Both the position numbers and the translations under genes were made by a program. Under the pieces are notes generated by a model, which was given only the letters and a program-made list of their open reading frames with translations, was not told the DNA's origin and did not search any database. DNA of 15,298 nucleotides from an uncultured Bacilli bacterium (GTDB taxonomy: Bacteria > Bacillota_I > Bacilli_A > RF39 > UBA660): positions 1-15,298 of the forward strand of contig CALVPO010000027.1 in NCBI GenBank assembly GCA_944351345.1, read 5' to 3'. Positions 7,993-14,988 of the stretch are shown here, piece after piece. Position 1 is the first letter of the stretch. Each line of letters opens with the position of its first letter.

Positions 7993-8985
7993 TTATAGCC
8001 ATACTCCATATATAAGTGCTAAAAGGCTTAAGATGAAACCTACAATCCAAAAAAGTTTTACTATATCTCCTTCACGCCAACCTAATCTTTCAAAATGATG
8101 GTGAATTGGGCTCATTAGAAAAACTTTTTTCCCAAATACTACTACTGAAAATATTTGAATTATTACAGATAATGTTTCTATTACAAATACTCCTCCTATT
8201 ACAGCTAAAGAAAATTCATGAGATGTTACTATGGCCACTGTTGCAAGAGTTGCTCCTAAAGAAAGGCTTCCAGTATCTCCCATAAACACTTTAGCAGGTG
8301 AGGAATTAAATACTAAAAATCCCATAATGCACCCAACTAGAATAAAGCAAAAAATTCCTATATCTTGATAACCACTTATCCAATAACTTCCCCAAGATAT
8401 TAGGCCGTATGCTAAAAATGATATTGCCGATAACCCTCCAGCTAAACCGTCTAGTCCATCAGTTAGGTTAACAGCATTTGATGTTCCTACTAGTAAAAAT
8501 AAAATAAATACTCCATAAAACCAACTTAAATTCCATTCAAAATTAAATAATGTTATTCTAAGTACAGAATCTCCATCTCCAAAGTGTCTGAATAAAATAT
8601 AGAAAACAACTGCAACAACGAATTGTAACAATAATTTTTGGACTTGTGTTAAACCTTTATTAACATTATTTTTTAAACTTATATAATCATCTAAAAAACC
8701 TATCATACCATAACTTATCATAACAAAAAGAACGATAAATAAATTTATAGAATACTCCATTTTATTCGTTAATAGTAATAAAATAACTGTTATGAGACAT
8801 GGTATTATAAAAATAAAACCTCCCATAGTGGGTGTTCCTGCTTTTTTCTTATGAGTATCTACATACACGTTTATTCTTTGACCAGCCTTAATTTTTTTTA
8901 AAAAAGGAATAAGTATTACTCCAAATATAGTTGATATTATAAAACCTATCATTAAGGCAAATAATGATTTAGTTAATGTAAGCAT
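7993..8985 (-). CDS. mraY: Phospho-N-acetylmuramoyl-pentapeptide transferase
   Basis: MraY is the polytopic membrane enzyme that moves phospho-MurNAc-pentapeptide from UDP onto undecaprenyl phosphate, producing lipid I. The 330-aa protein has about ten hydrophobic segments. It carries the family landmarks in order: the magnesium-binding DDYIS (D99, D100), NLTDGLDG (173-180), MGDTGS with D237, and the HHH motif in SPIHHHFE (295-297). The GTG at 8994 gives three extra residues but lies almost against the Shine-Dalgarno. The ATG at 8985, eight bases after AGGGAAG, is the better start. It has its own extended -10 promoter and is followed 18 bases later by the M19 gene. Its location near an FtsI/SpoVD-type PBP gene recalls the dcw cell-wall cluster, with a P-type ATPase and a small membrane protein in between. 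Confidence 0.96.
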   Translation of the reverse strand: MLTLTKSLFALMIGFIISTIFGVILIPFLKKIKAGQRINVYVDTHKKKAGTPTMGGFIFIIPCLITVILLLLTNKMEYSINLFIVLFVMISYGMIGFLDDYISLKNNVNKGLTQVQKLLLQFVVAVVFYILFRHFGDGDSVLRITLFNFEWNLSWFYGVFILFLLVGTSNAVNLTDGLDGLAGGLSAISFLAYGLISWGSYWISGYQDIGIFCFILVGCIMGFLVFNSSPAKVFMGDTGSLSLGATLATVAIVTSHEFSLAVIGGVFVIETLSVIIQIFSVVVFGKKVFLMSPIHHHFERLGWREGDIVKLFWIVGFILSLLALIYGVWL

Positions 8986-9010
8986 ACAATCCACTTCCCT
9001 TACTAGTAAA

Positions 9011-9039
9011 ATTATATCATAAAATTTTTAAATAATTCT
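9011..9039 (-). promoter_or_regulatory. mraY promoter, extended -10 type
   Basis: On the minus strand TGATATAAT occupies 9019-9011, an extended -10 embedded in TTATGATATAAT, the same 12-mer as at the lysozyme promoter. The -35 position (9039-9034) reads AGAATT, a poor match. This gives mraY transcription independent of the interrupted PBP gene upstream. Confidence 0.6.
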
Positions 9040-9098
9040 ATTTATACGTTTAATTTGACATATATTTTGTAAATTTAATTATTAATTTTATTAGTAAT

Positions 9099-11708
9099 TT
9101 AGTTTTTTAGAGTTTTACTTATTCTTCTATAAATTAATTTATATATTTCTGCTACTAATATTATTATTAGAGAAATTAAGAATATTGTTATTATTGTTGT
9201 TATGTTTAGTGATTTAATATTTAAAAATCTTGCTAATAATGGTACTTCTGTTACAATTAATTCTAGAATTATAGATCCTATAATTGTTAATATTACTAGA
9301 GGATTTGTCAATATACTTGTTTTAAAGATACTGTTTTTTTCACTTCGACAATTTAATACATGAATATTTTGAATAAATACCATTAGCATCATGACTATGC
9401 TTCTTGCTAGTAATAAATTAGTATTATTATCGATTAGATACTTCCAGGTTAGAAAAATCATTAGGGATATTGTTAGGCCATATGTTAATACTTCTATCAT
9501 TAAATCTTTGTTAAAAATATTTTCTTTGGTACTTCTTGGTTTTTCACTCATTATATCATCGGTTGCTGTTTCAAATGATAGTGCTATATCTTGCAAACCA
9601 TCTGTTACAACATTTATCCACAATAATTGAATTGCTATTAAAGGAATTTCGTAGCCAAAACATATTGATAGTAAATAAAATAATACTTCGGCCATACCAC
9701 AAGATAGTAAAAAAAGAGTTATTTTTCTAATATTTGCATAGGCTATTCTTCCTTCTTTTATACCTGCTACTATAGAATTGAAGTTATCGTCTACTATTAT
9801 CATGGAAGAGGTTTCTTTTGCAACATCTGTTCCACTTCCCATAGCTACTCCAATTGAGGCTGCTTTAATAGCTGGAGCATCATTTACTCCATCACCTGTT
9901 ACTGCTACAAATTCTCCCATTCTTTTTAAAGAATTTACAATATTTAGTTTGTCTGTTGGGGTTACTCTTGAGAATACTATTTTATCTTTTATGAATTTAT
10001 CAAAATAATCATTTCCCTTTTCATATGCTTCTTTTATTTCTTTTCCGGTTACTACACTATCATCACTAGTGATTAATGATAGATCTTTAGCTATTTTAGC
10101 AGCTGTTAGAGGATGATCTCCTGTTATCATTAATACTTTTATTTGAGCTTTTTGACATTCTCTAATTGCATTTTTGGCCTTGTTCCTAATTGGATCAATG
10201 AAGGCTACTTGACCTAAAAATTCTAGATTTTTAATATTTTCTTCGCTAGTATCTTCTACCTTGCCATCGCAGACAGCTATTACTCTATAACCTTCCTTGG
10301 ATAAGTCTTCGTTTTGTTTTATATATGTATCTTTTTTTTGAGAAAATGACATTACTTTTTCTATAGCACCTTTTACTGTACAACGTAATTTTCCATCTTT
10401 TTTATAAAAAAGGGCTGAATATCCTTTTTCTGACTCGTAAGGGATTTTAGAAATTATTTCTATATTTGATGTAAGTTTCATTTTTTCTTTTAATACTAGA
10501 AAAGCTATGTCTATAGAATCACCGTGGTATTCATAATTATTTTCTTTTTTTATAAAATGAGCTTCATTATTATTGGCACAAAGTATTGCTATTTGTTCTA
10601 CTTTTTTTGTAGACTCTTTAGTGCTGTTAATTATTGTTCCGTTAGTGTTATATCCTGTGCCTGTTATTTCAAATGTTGTGCCATTTGCTAATGTTATTTT
10701 TCTAGCGGTTTGTTCATTTACTGTTAGAGTTCCTGTTTTATCACTTGCTATTACTGTACAACTACCAAGGGATTCGACAGAATTTAATTTTTTTACAATG
10801 ACATTTTTTTTACTCATTCTATTTGAAGCGATAGTAAGAGCCATTGTTAGAGCTAAACTTAAGCCCTCTGGCATTGCTGATACAGCTAATGCTACTACTG
10901 ATAAAAATATAGCATTTACTTCATAACCTTTTATAAATAAGGTAGTAGCTGATATTAAAGCAACTATAATAATGGCAATACTTATTTGTTTAGAAAACTT
11001 TTCCATTCTTATTGTAAGAGGAGATTTTTCTTCTTTAGTCTCCGCTACTACTGAGGCTATTTTTCCTATTTCTGTATTTATAGATATTGCTACTACTACA
11101 GCTTTAGCTCTACCAGTCATAACACTTGTTCCAGAATAAACCATATTTTTTCTCTCAGCTAGTATTGTATCTTCAGGTAAAGTATTAGTATTTTTTGTAA
11201 TAGAAATGCTCTCTCCCGTTAGAATAGACTCATCCACTTGTAAATTATAACAATCTATTAATCTAGCATCTGCTGATATTTTAGTTCCACTTTCTAATAA
11301 GAGAATATCTCCTACTACTAAGTCTTCTGCATCTATTTCTTTTTCTTTATTATCACGTATTACTTTAGCTTTTATTTTTAACATGTTTGTTAAAGCTTCT
11401 GCTGATTTTAAAGCTTTATTTTCTTGAAAAGTTCCCATTATTACATCTACTAATATAATAAAAGTTATTACTAATGCATCTAATGTCTCTCCAATAAAAA
11501 ATGATATTAAGACAGTTATTACTAATATTATTTCTATTGGTGATGTAAATTGTCTTAAAAATATTTTTATAATGCTATCTCTATTTTCTTTGGGTAAAAT
11601 ATTTTTTCCATTTTCATTTAATCGTTTTTTGGCTTCTGTTTCTGTTAAACCAACTTGTGCTGTATTAAATTCTTTTAATATTTCATCTATTTTTTTTGTA
11701 AAATACAT
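9099..11708 (-). CDS. P-type cation-transporting ATPase, calcium (type II) class
   Basis: This 869-aa ion pump has the usual order: cation-ATPase N-terminus (about 1-45), actuator domain with TGES (164-167), the M4 PEGL motif (280-283), phosphorylated D323 in DKTGTLT, nucleotide-binding domain, TGDGVND (604-610), and a C-terminal six-helix membrane part. Residues placed like SERCA calcium site II are kept: E281 in PEGL, and N699 and D703 in WINVVTDG. At site I the M5 glutamate is kept (E674), but the SERCA asparagine position is G671 and the M8 glutamate position is Q780. This suggests one ion per cycle, most likely Ca2+ export, which is inference from alignment by eye. AAAGGAG lies five bases before the ATG. 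The gene is flanked by its own terminator-promoter region upstream and by mraY downstream. Confidence 0.9.
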   Translation of the reverse strand: MYFTKKIDEILKEFNTAQVGLTETEAKKRLNENGKNILPKENRDSIIKIFLRQFTSPIEIILVITVLISFFIGETLDALVITFIILVDVIMGTFQENKALKSAEALTNMLKIKAKVIRDNKEKEIDAEDLVVGDILLLESGTKISADARLIDCYNLQVDESILTGESISITKNTNTLPEDTILAERKNMVYSGTSVMTGRAKAVVVAISINTEIGKIASVVAETKEEKSPLTIRMEKFSKQISIAIIIVALISATTLFIKGYEVNAIFLSVVALAVSAMPEGLSLALTMALTIASNRMSKKNVIVKKLNSVESLGSCTVIASDKTGTLTVNEQTARKITLANGTTFEITGTGYNTNGTIINSTKESTKKVEQIAILCANNNEAHFIKKENNYEYHGDSIDIAFLVLKEKMKLTSNIEIISKIPYESEKGYSALFYKKDGKLRCTVKGAIEKVMSFSQKKDTYIKQNEDLSKEGYRVIAVCDGKVEDTSEENIKNLEFLGQVAFIDPIRNKAKNAIRECQKAQIKVLMITGDHPLTAAKIAKDLSLITSDDSVVTGKEIKEAYEKGNDYFDKFIKDKIVFSRVTPTDKLNIVNSLKRMGEFVAVTGDGVNDAPAIKAASIGVAMGSGTDVAKETSSMIIVDDNFNSIVAGIKEGRIAYANIRKITLFLLSCGMAEVLFYLLSICFGYEIPLIAIQLLWINVVTDGLQDIALSFETATDDIMSEKPRSTKENIFNKDLMIEVLTYGLTISLMIFLTWKYLIDNNTNLLLARSIVMMLMVFIQNIHVLNCRSEKNSIFKTSILTNPLVILTIIGSIILELIVTEVPLLARFLNIKSLNITTIITIFLISLIIILVAEIYKLIYRRISKTLKN

Positions 11709-11751
11709 ATTTTCTCCTTTTATATTAGTCTGTGTTAATTAATTATTTTTA

Positions 11752-11779
11752 TTTATAATATGCTAAAAAAATGATACAA
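11752..11779 (-). promoter_or_regulatory. Possible promoter of the P-type ATPase gene
   Basis: On the minus strand TTGTAT (11779-11774) and TATAAA (11757-11752) are 16 bases apart, and the ATG follows 43 bases later. The -35 overlaps the distal arm of the preceding terminator hairpin, so this assignment is tentative. Confidence 0.4.
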
Positions 11780-11801
11780 ATTTATATTTTATATATCATT
11801 T
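11765..11801 (-). terminator. Terminator of the small membrane protein gene
   Basis: On the minus strand AAATGATA (11801-11794), overlapping the stop codon, pairs with TATCATTT (11776-11769), and further T residues follow (11768-11765). The loop is 17 nt and the stem is AT-rich, so it is of moderate strength. Confidence 0.55.
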
Positions 11802-12111
11802 ATTTTTTCTTCTTGATCCAATAATTAATTAGATACCATTCAAAATATATAAATAATAATACTAGAATCCAAATTAATACAGTATTTAAAATACCACTAG
11901 AATAATTGTTTATAATACCTTCTAACGATGATGGTATATATTTAGTTATAAAACTGCTAAATTCTTTTATTCCTATAAGTGATGCTATTTTGTGAATTAA
12001 TCTGAAAAAAATCTCAATTATTCCTAAAAAATAAACTACACTTTTAAAATCTTTAAAAAATAGTCCTACTACTATTATTAAAATTACTAATATTATTAAC
12101 ACTATATCCAT
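11800..12111 (-). CDS. Small membrane protein of unknown function
   Basis: This 103-aa protein is not one I recognise. Residues 1-17 form a very hydrophobic N-terminal helix (IVLIILVILIIVVGLFF). There is a second hydrophobic region at about 26-50 and a third at about 74-98 (LIWILVLLFIYFEWYL), and the protein ends in KKKK. This pattern suggests two or three membrane passes with the basic tail in the cytoplasm. It has a credible Shine-Dalgarno (GAGG seven bases upstream), its own extended -10 promoter and its own terminator, so it is very likely a real gene. Its place between a division-type PBP gene and an ion pump gives no firm functional clue. Confidence 0.7.
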   Translation of the reverse strand: MDIVLIILVILIIVVGLFFKDFKSVVYFLGIIEIFFRLIHKIASLIGIKEFSSFITKYIPSSLEGIINNYSSGILNTVLIWILVLLFIYFEWYLINYWIKKKK

Positions 12112-12135
12112 TACTACACCTCTATCCTTTTGATA

Positions 12136-12164
12136 ATTATAGCATATATTTTTTATAAATAGAA
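12136..12164 (-). promoter_or_regulatory. Promoter of the small membrane protein gene, extended -10 type
   Basis: On the minus strand TGCTATAAT occupies 12144-12136, a third extended -10 in this window. The -35 position at 17-nt spacing reads TTCTAT, which is weak. The ATG lies 24 bases downstream. Confidence 0.55.
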
Positions 12165-12204
12165 GTATTTATTTTCTATATATTACTTTTATTAATAGTT
12201 TGTT

Positions 12205-12879
12205 TTATTTTCCTAACATTAATCTTACAGTGCTTCCCTCTGCTATTCTACTATTACTTTTTGGTGACATTGAAATTACTTTATTTCCAGTTCCAGAGTA
12301 TTCTATAGTAAAATTTTTCAATTTTTCTTTGGCTTCTTCTATATCTAATCCTACAACATTTTCTAAAGTATGATACTTAGTATCAAAATACCTGTATTCT
12401 TTTTCTAAGCCCTGAGTTGGCTTTTTAATATCTAATGCAGTTATTGAATCCTCTAGTATATTTTTGGCAATAGGAGCTGATACTGTTCCTCCATAAGCTG
12501 TTATTCCCTTTGGATTATCTATTGCTACATATACTACTACTTGAGGGTCATTAGCAGGTAAAAATCCTATAAATGAAGTTATATAGTTTCCTACCATATA
12601 TACTCCGTTATTAACTTTTTGAGCTGTTCCTGTTTTACCACCTACTCTATAATTTTCAATATAGGCATTTCTTCCTGTTCCAAGTGCTACAACACTTTCT
12701 AATGCGTATCTTACTTGTTTACTTGTTTCTTCACTGATAGTATTTCTTACTTTTTCTTTTTTGTGTTCTTCTATTATGTTGCCAGTTTCAGGATCTGTTA
12801 TTCTTTTTACGATATATGGTTTATATAGCGTTCCACCATTAATGGCTGCTGATACTGCTGTTATTTGTTGTATAGTTGT
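12205..12879 (-). pseudogene. C-terminal part of an FtsI/SpoVD-type penicillin-binding protein, cut by the mobile element
   Basis: The open frame from 12879 to the stop at 12205 reads IQQITAVSAA, NGGTLYKPYIV, then GGKTGTAQK with the transpeptidase KTG box (codons at 12636-12628). FIGFLPANDPQ and a C-terminal PASTA domain (last ~55 residues, ending VRLMLGK) follow. This is the last 225 codons of a class B PBP that cross-links peptidoglycan. The catalytic SxxK and SxN motifs, the dimerisation domain and the N-terminal anchor are missing. In the PBP frame a TAG (12880-12882) lies exactly where recombinase sequence begins. Homologs would continue upstream as G-x-G-x-x-V-T-P. The missing part should lie beyond the far end of the element, outside this window. 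Internal ATG codons (e.g. at 12597) exist, but the fragment lacks the nucleophile and cannot be an active transpeptidase alone. Confidence 0.88.
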
Positions 12880-14500
12880 CTATTAAATGAAACTTTCTCC
12901 CTAAATTATCAGAAAATGTATTTATACTTTCTCCTGTTTTAATATAAATATCTAGTTTTATCTTTTTATTCTCTTCTTTATAAACATAAATTCTATCAAT
13001 TAGTTCATTAAAAACATCACTGAAACACTCATCATCAGTCAAACAATTATCTAACATCTTTTTTAATTCATTAATTTTATTTTCTATATAATTTTTATCT
13101 TGCTTGTTATTTTGTAATTCATTTAATCTGTTTTGATTAGTAATTATTTCTTCATTAATTAAATCTACCTGTTTTTTATAGTCCTCTTTAGATAAATACT
13201 CCTCCATAACAAGTTCTAGTAATTTATCTTTTTTATTATGAAACATTAAAATTTTGGATTCTATATTTTTTATTTCAGACTCATTATTATTTGTTTCTAA
13301 ATAATTTTTACAGTCATTTAATATATCATCAAAAATATGCTTTCTTCGTTTCAATAATTTATGAAACATATCCTTAAAAACTATATCTAATTCATACTCA
13401 AATACTCTAGGATTAGAGCAACCCTTTAAACTTTCTTTCCGGTATACTTGGCATTCCCATACTGGATTATTTTTTCGTTTACCAGCCGATGATCTATGAT
13501 AAGTTAAGTTGTGATGCCCACAATAAATTTTACCTGAATAAGTATATCTATTTTGAAATACTTTTTTATTTACTGCCCTGTTTGTAAAACTATCTTGCCT
13601 TTCCTTTAATTTTTTGTTAGCTCTATCCCACAACTCTTCTGATACTATCGGTGGGACATTTTCGTTATCTTTATAAATAATCCAATCCGATTCATTTAAT
13701 TTTTTCTTCTTTTTAGTACGGTAATCTAATACTTTCGTTTTATGGCCACAATAGTATCCTTTATATTTAGGGTTTTCAATAATTCTAGTTAGTATTGTTG
13801 TATCTATTCTTTTACCTTTTTTATTTTTGTAACCTAAGCTATATAAATACTTTGATACTTTAGATAAACCATCGGTGGTATTGGCATATCTATCGAAGAT
13901 AATTTTAATCATTTTAGCCTCTTTTTCGTCAATAACAAGTTTTCCTTTATCTTTTACATAACCATAAATATTGGAACAACCTAACACAGCACCACTATCA
14001 ATACTTCTTTTCATACCGAAAGATACTCTTTCTGATAGTTTTCGCACCTCATCTTGAGCAATCGATGACATTATTGTAAGTCTAAGTTCAGAGTCAGGTA
14101 ATATGGTATTAATATTATCGTTTAAAAAATAAACACCAACACCATCTTGCAGTAACTCCTGGGTATATTTGATACTATCTAAAGTACTTCTTGAAAACCT
14201 GGATATTTCTTTCGTTAATATTAAATCGAATTTATGCTGTTTAGCATCTTCAATCATTCTTAAAAATTCTTCACGTTTATTGACTGATGTACCACTAATA
14301 CCGCAATCAATATATGAACCTATAAACTGCCAGTTAGGAACTTTACTTATATAATCATTAAAGAAAGATGTTTGAGCAGATAAGGAGTGCAACTGCTCAT
14401 CTTTATCGGTTGATACTCTGGCATAAAAACATACTCTTAATTTTAATTCTTGCAAGGGAATACCTTTCATAATGTTATTCCTAACGGTATATAAGTCCAT
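12839..14500 (-). CDS. Large serine recombinase (site-specific integrase of the element)
   Basis: This 553-aa protein has a resolvase-type catalytic domain (about 20-165) with YARVST (nucleophile S30) and the arginine motif SRFSRS (101-105). A Recombinase domain (about 175-300) follows, then a zinc ribbon (C327, H330, C350, C361) and a long coiled coil (about 405-475). This is the layout of large serine recombinases that integrate and excise phages and conjugative or mobilisable elements. The usual first CxxC of the ribbon is CGHH here, so the second ligand is probably histidine. GGAGGTG five bases before the ATG overlaps the stop of the upstream 68-aa gene. The last 13 residues (about 541-553) are encoded by DNA that in another frame is PBP sequence, so the gene ends across the attachment junction. 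Confidence 0.95.
   Translation of the reverse strand: MDLYTVRNNIMKGIPLQELKLRVCFYARVSTDKDEQLHSLSAQTSFFNDYISKVPNWQFIGSYIDCGISGTSVNKREEFLRMIEDAKQHKFDLILTKEISRFSRSTLDSIKYTQELLQDGVGVYFLNDNINTILPDSELRLTIMSSIAQDEVRKLSERVSFGMKRSIDSGAVLGCSNIYGYVKDKGKLVIDEKEAKMIKIIFDRYANTTDGLSKVSKYLYSLGYKNKKGKRIDTTILTRIIENPKYKGYYCGHKTKVLDYRTKKKKKLNESDWIIYKDNENVPPIVSEELWDRANKKLKERQDSFTNRAVNKKVFQNRYTYSGKIYCGHHNLTYHRSSAGKRKNNPVWECQVYRKESLKGCSNPRVFEYELDIVFKDMFHKLLKRRKHIFDDILNDCKNYLETNNNESEIKNIESKILMFHNKKDKLLELVMEEYLSKEDYKKQVDLINEEIITNQNRLNELQNNKQDKNYIENKINELKKMLDNCLTDDECFSDVFNELIDRIYVYKEENKKIKLDIYIKTGESINTFSDNLGRKFHLIDNYTTNNSSISSH
12865..12885. other. Attachment-site junction of the integrated element in the PBP gene
   Basis: PBP similarity in the minus frame is convincing up to IQQITAV (codons from 12874 down). 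The triplets just upstream (ACA, ACT) depart from the expected V-T-P, and an in-frame TAG follows at 12882. The crossover is therefore within roughly 12865-12885, where minus-strand ACAAC is repeated three bases apart. Large serine recombinases exchange at a 2-bp core, which cannot be picked without the other junction or an empty-site homolog. Confidence 0.65.
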
Positions 14501-14511
14501 AGTAACACCTC

Positions 14512-14718
14512 CTAAGTTAATATTTTGTAATTATCGATATTATTTATATAATCATCATCCACCTTACTTTTTTCTAATGTAAGTTTATTCATTAATTTAT
14601 TAATACAAAAGTTATACATTCCATCATCCATAACATTTTTTCTTTTTAAGTATTCAAGTAGTTTAATACTTGTTTCTATTTCAACTATTCTAGATGGAAT
14701 TTTATTTACCTTTTCCAT
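14512..14718 (-). CDS. Small protein in an operon with the recombinase
   Basis: This 68-aa, charged, mostly helical protein is not firmly recognised. The stretch LLEYLKRKNVMDDGMYNF followed by INKLMNKL loosely resembles the SHOCT-type short helical motif (L-x-x-L-x-x-x-G-x-[IL]-[TD]-x-x-E-[FY]), which often occurs near phage and integrative-element genes. AAGGA lies eight bases before the ATG. Its TAG stop is fused to the recombinase Shine-Dalgarno (TAGGAGGTG), so the two are translated from one message. A regulatory or accessory recombination role is possible from position alone. It sits directly downstream of the attenuator-like hairpins. Confidence 0.7.
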   Translation of the reverse strand: MEKVNKIPSRIVEIETSIKLLEYLKRKNVMDDGMYNFCINKLMNKLTLEKSKVDDDYINNIDNYKILT

Positions 14719-14751
14719 ATACTTTGTCCTTTCTTTTAAGTTTATTTTTAT

Positions 14752-14785
14752 AAAAACTAAAAAAGAACTTAAGGTAATAAGTTCT
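14752..14785 (-). terminator. Intrinsic terminator ahead of the recombinase unit (part of an attenuator)
   Basis: On the minus strand AGAACTTA (14785-14778) pairs perfectly with TAAGTTCT (14771-14764) around a 6-nt loop, and is followed by TTTTTAGTTTTT. It sits about 33 bases before the 68-aa gene with no gene ending just before it, so its likely role is conditional termination of the recombinase transcript. Its upstream arm is also complementary to sequence further 5'. Confidence 0.75.
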
Positions 14786-14858
14786 ACAAAAATCGAAAAC
14801 TTAATACCTTATAAGGACAAAATCAGACTAAACCATTATCCGAAAATATTAAGTTTTC
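14764..14858 (-). promoter_or_regulatory. Attenuator-like leader with mutually exclusive hairpins
   Basis: Four minus-strand segments can pair in sequence. Segment 1, GAAAACTTAATA (14858-14847), matches segment 2, TATTAAGTTTTC (14806-14795), perfectly over 12 bp. Segment 2 extended 5' (AAGGTATTAAGTT, 14810-14798) matches segment 3 (AACTTATTACCTT, 14783-14771) at 12 of 13 positions. Segment 3 with segment 4 (14771-14764) forms the terminator. Pairing 1:2 frees 3:4 to terminate, while pairing 2:3 blocks the terminator. This is the classic attenuation logic of leader-peptide or ligand-controlled transcripts. The trigger is not evident. Confidence 0.6.
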
Positions 14859-14867
14859 AAATAACAA
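14823..14867 (-). CDS. Possible 14-codon leader ORF across attenuator segment 1
   Basis: A TTG at 14867 opens a frame coding (M)LFENLIFSDNGLV and ending in TGA at 14823. It covers all of attenuator segment 1 and stops in the loop before segment 2, where a translating ribosome would unmask segment 2. No convincing Shine-Dalgarno precedes the TTG, so this is only a candidate. Confidence 0.25.
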   Translation of the reverse strand: MLFENLIFSDNGLV

Positions 14868-14883
14868 TTTAGTTTTTAAATAT

Positions 14884-14988
14884 TTAATATTTTATAATCA
14901 TTCTAGCAATTTCATAACCATCAACATTATCTGGTAATAATTCATTATGTTCTAAAATTAAAAATATTTCTGCAAGTACGTCTACCTT
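14884..14988 (-). pseudogene. In-frame continuation after TAG of the right-edge protein
   Basis: Directly after the TAG the same frame reads 34 codons, K then VDVLAEIFLILEHNELL and a tail ending RMIIKY, before TAA. The composition is that of a folded helix, and the first ATG is only five codons from the end, so it has no plausible start of its own. It is either the original C-terminus cut by a nonsense mutation, a read-through extension, or chance coding. Confidence 0.4.

Noticed and set aside
9391..10926. Plus-strand ORFs of 64-117 codons opposite the ATPase gene
   Set aside because: They lie within a strongly conserved minus-strand P-type ATPase, lack Shine-Dalgarno sites and read like antisense shadows.
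12205..12597. A 130-aa ORF as a stand-alone PASTA protein
   Set aside because: The same frame is open and clearly PBP-like for 282 bases upstream, including the KTG box, so the internal ATG is not the gene start.
12840..12890. Inverted terminal repeats of a DDE transposon
   Set aside because: No inverted repeat ends or target duplication are visible, and the adjacent enzyme is a serine recombinase, which does not need them.
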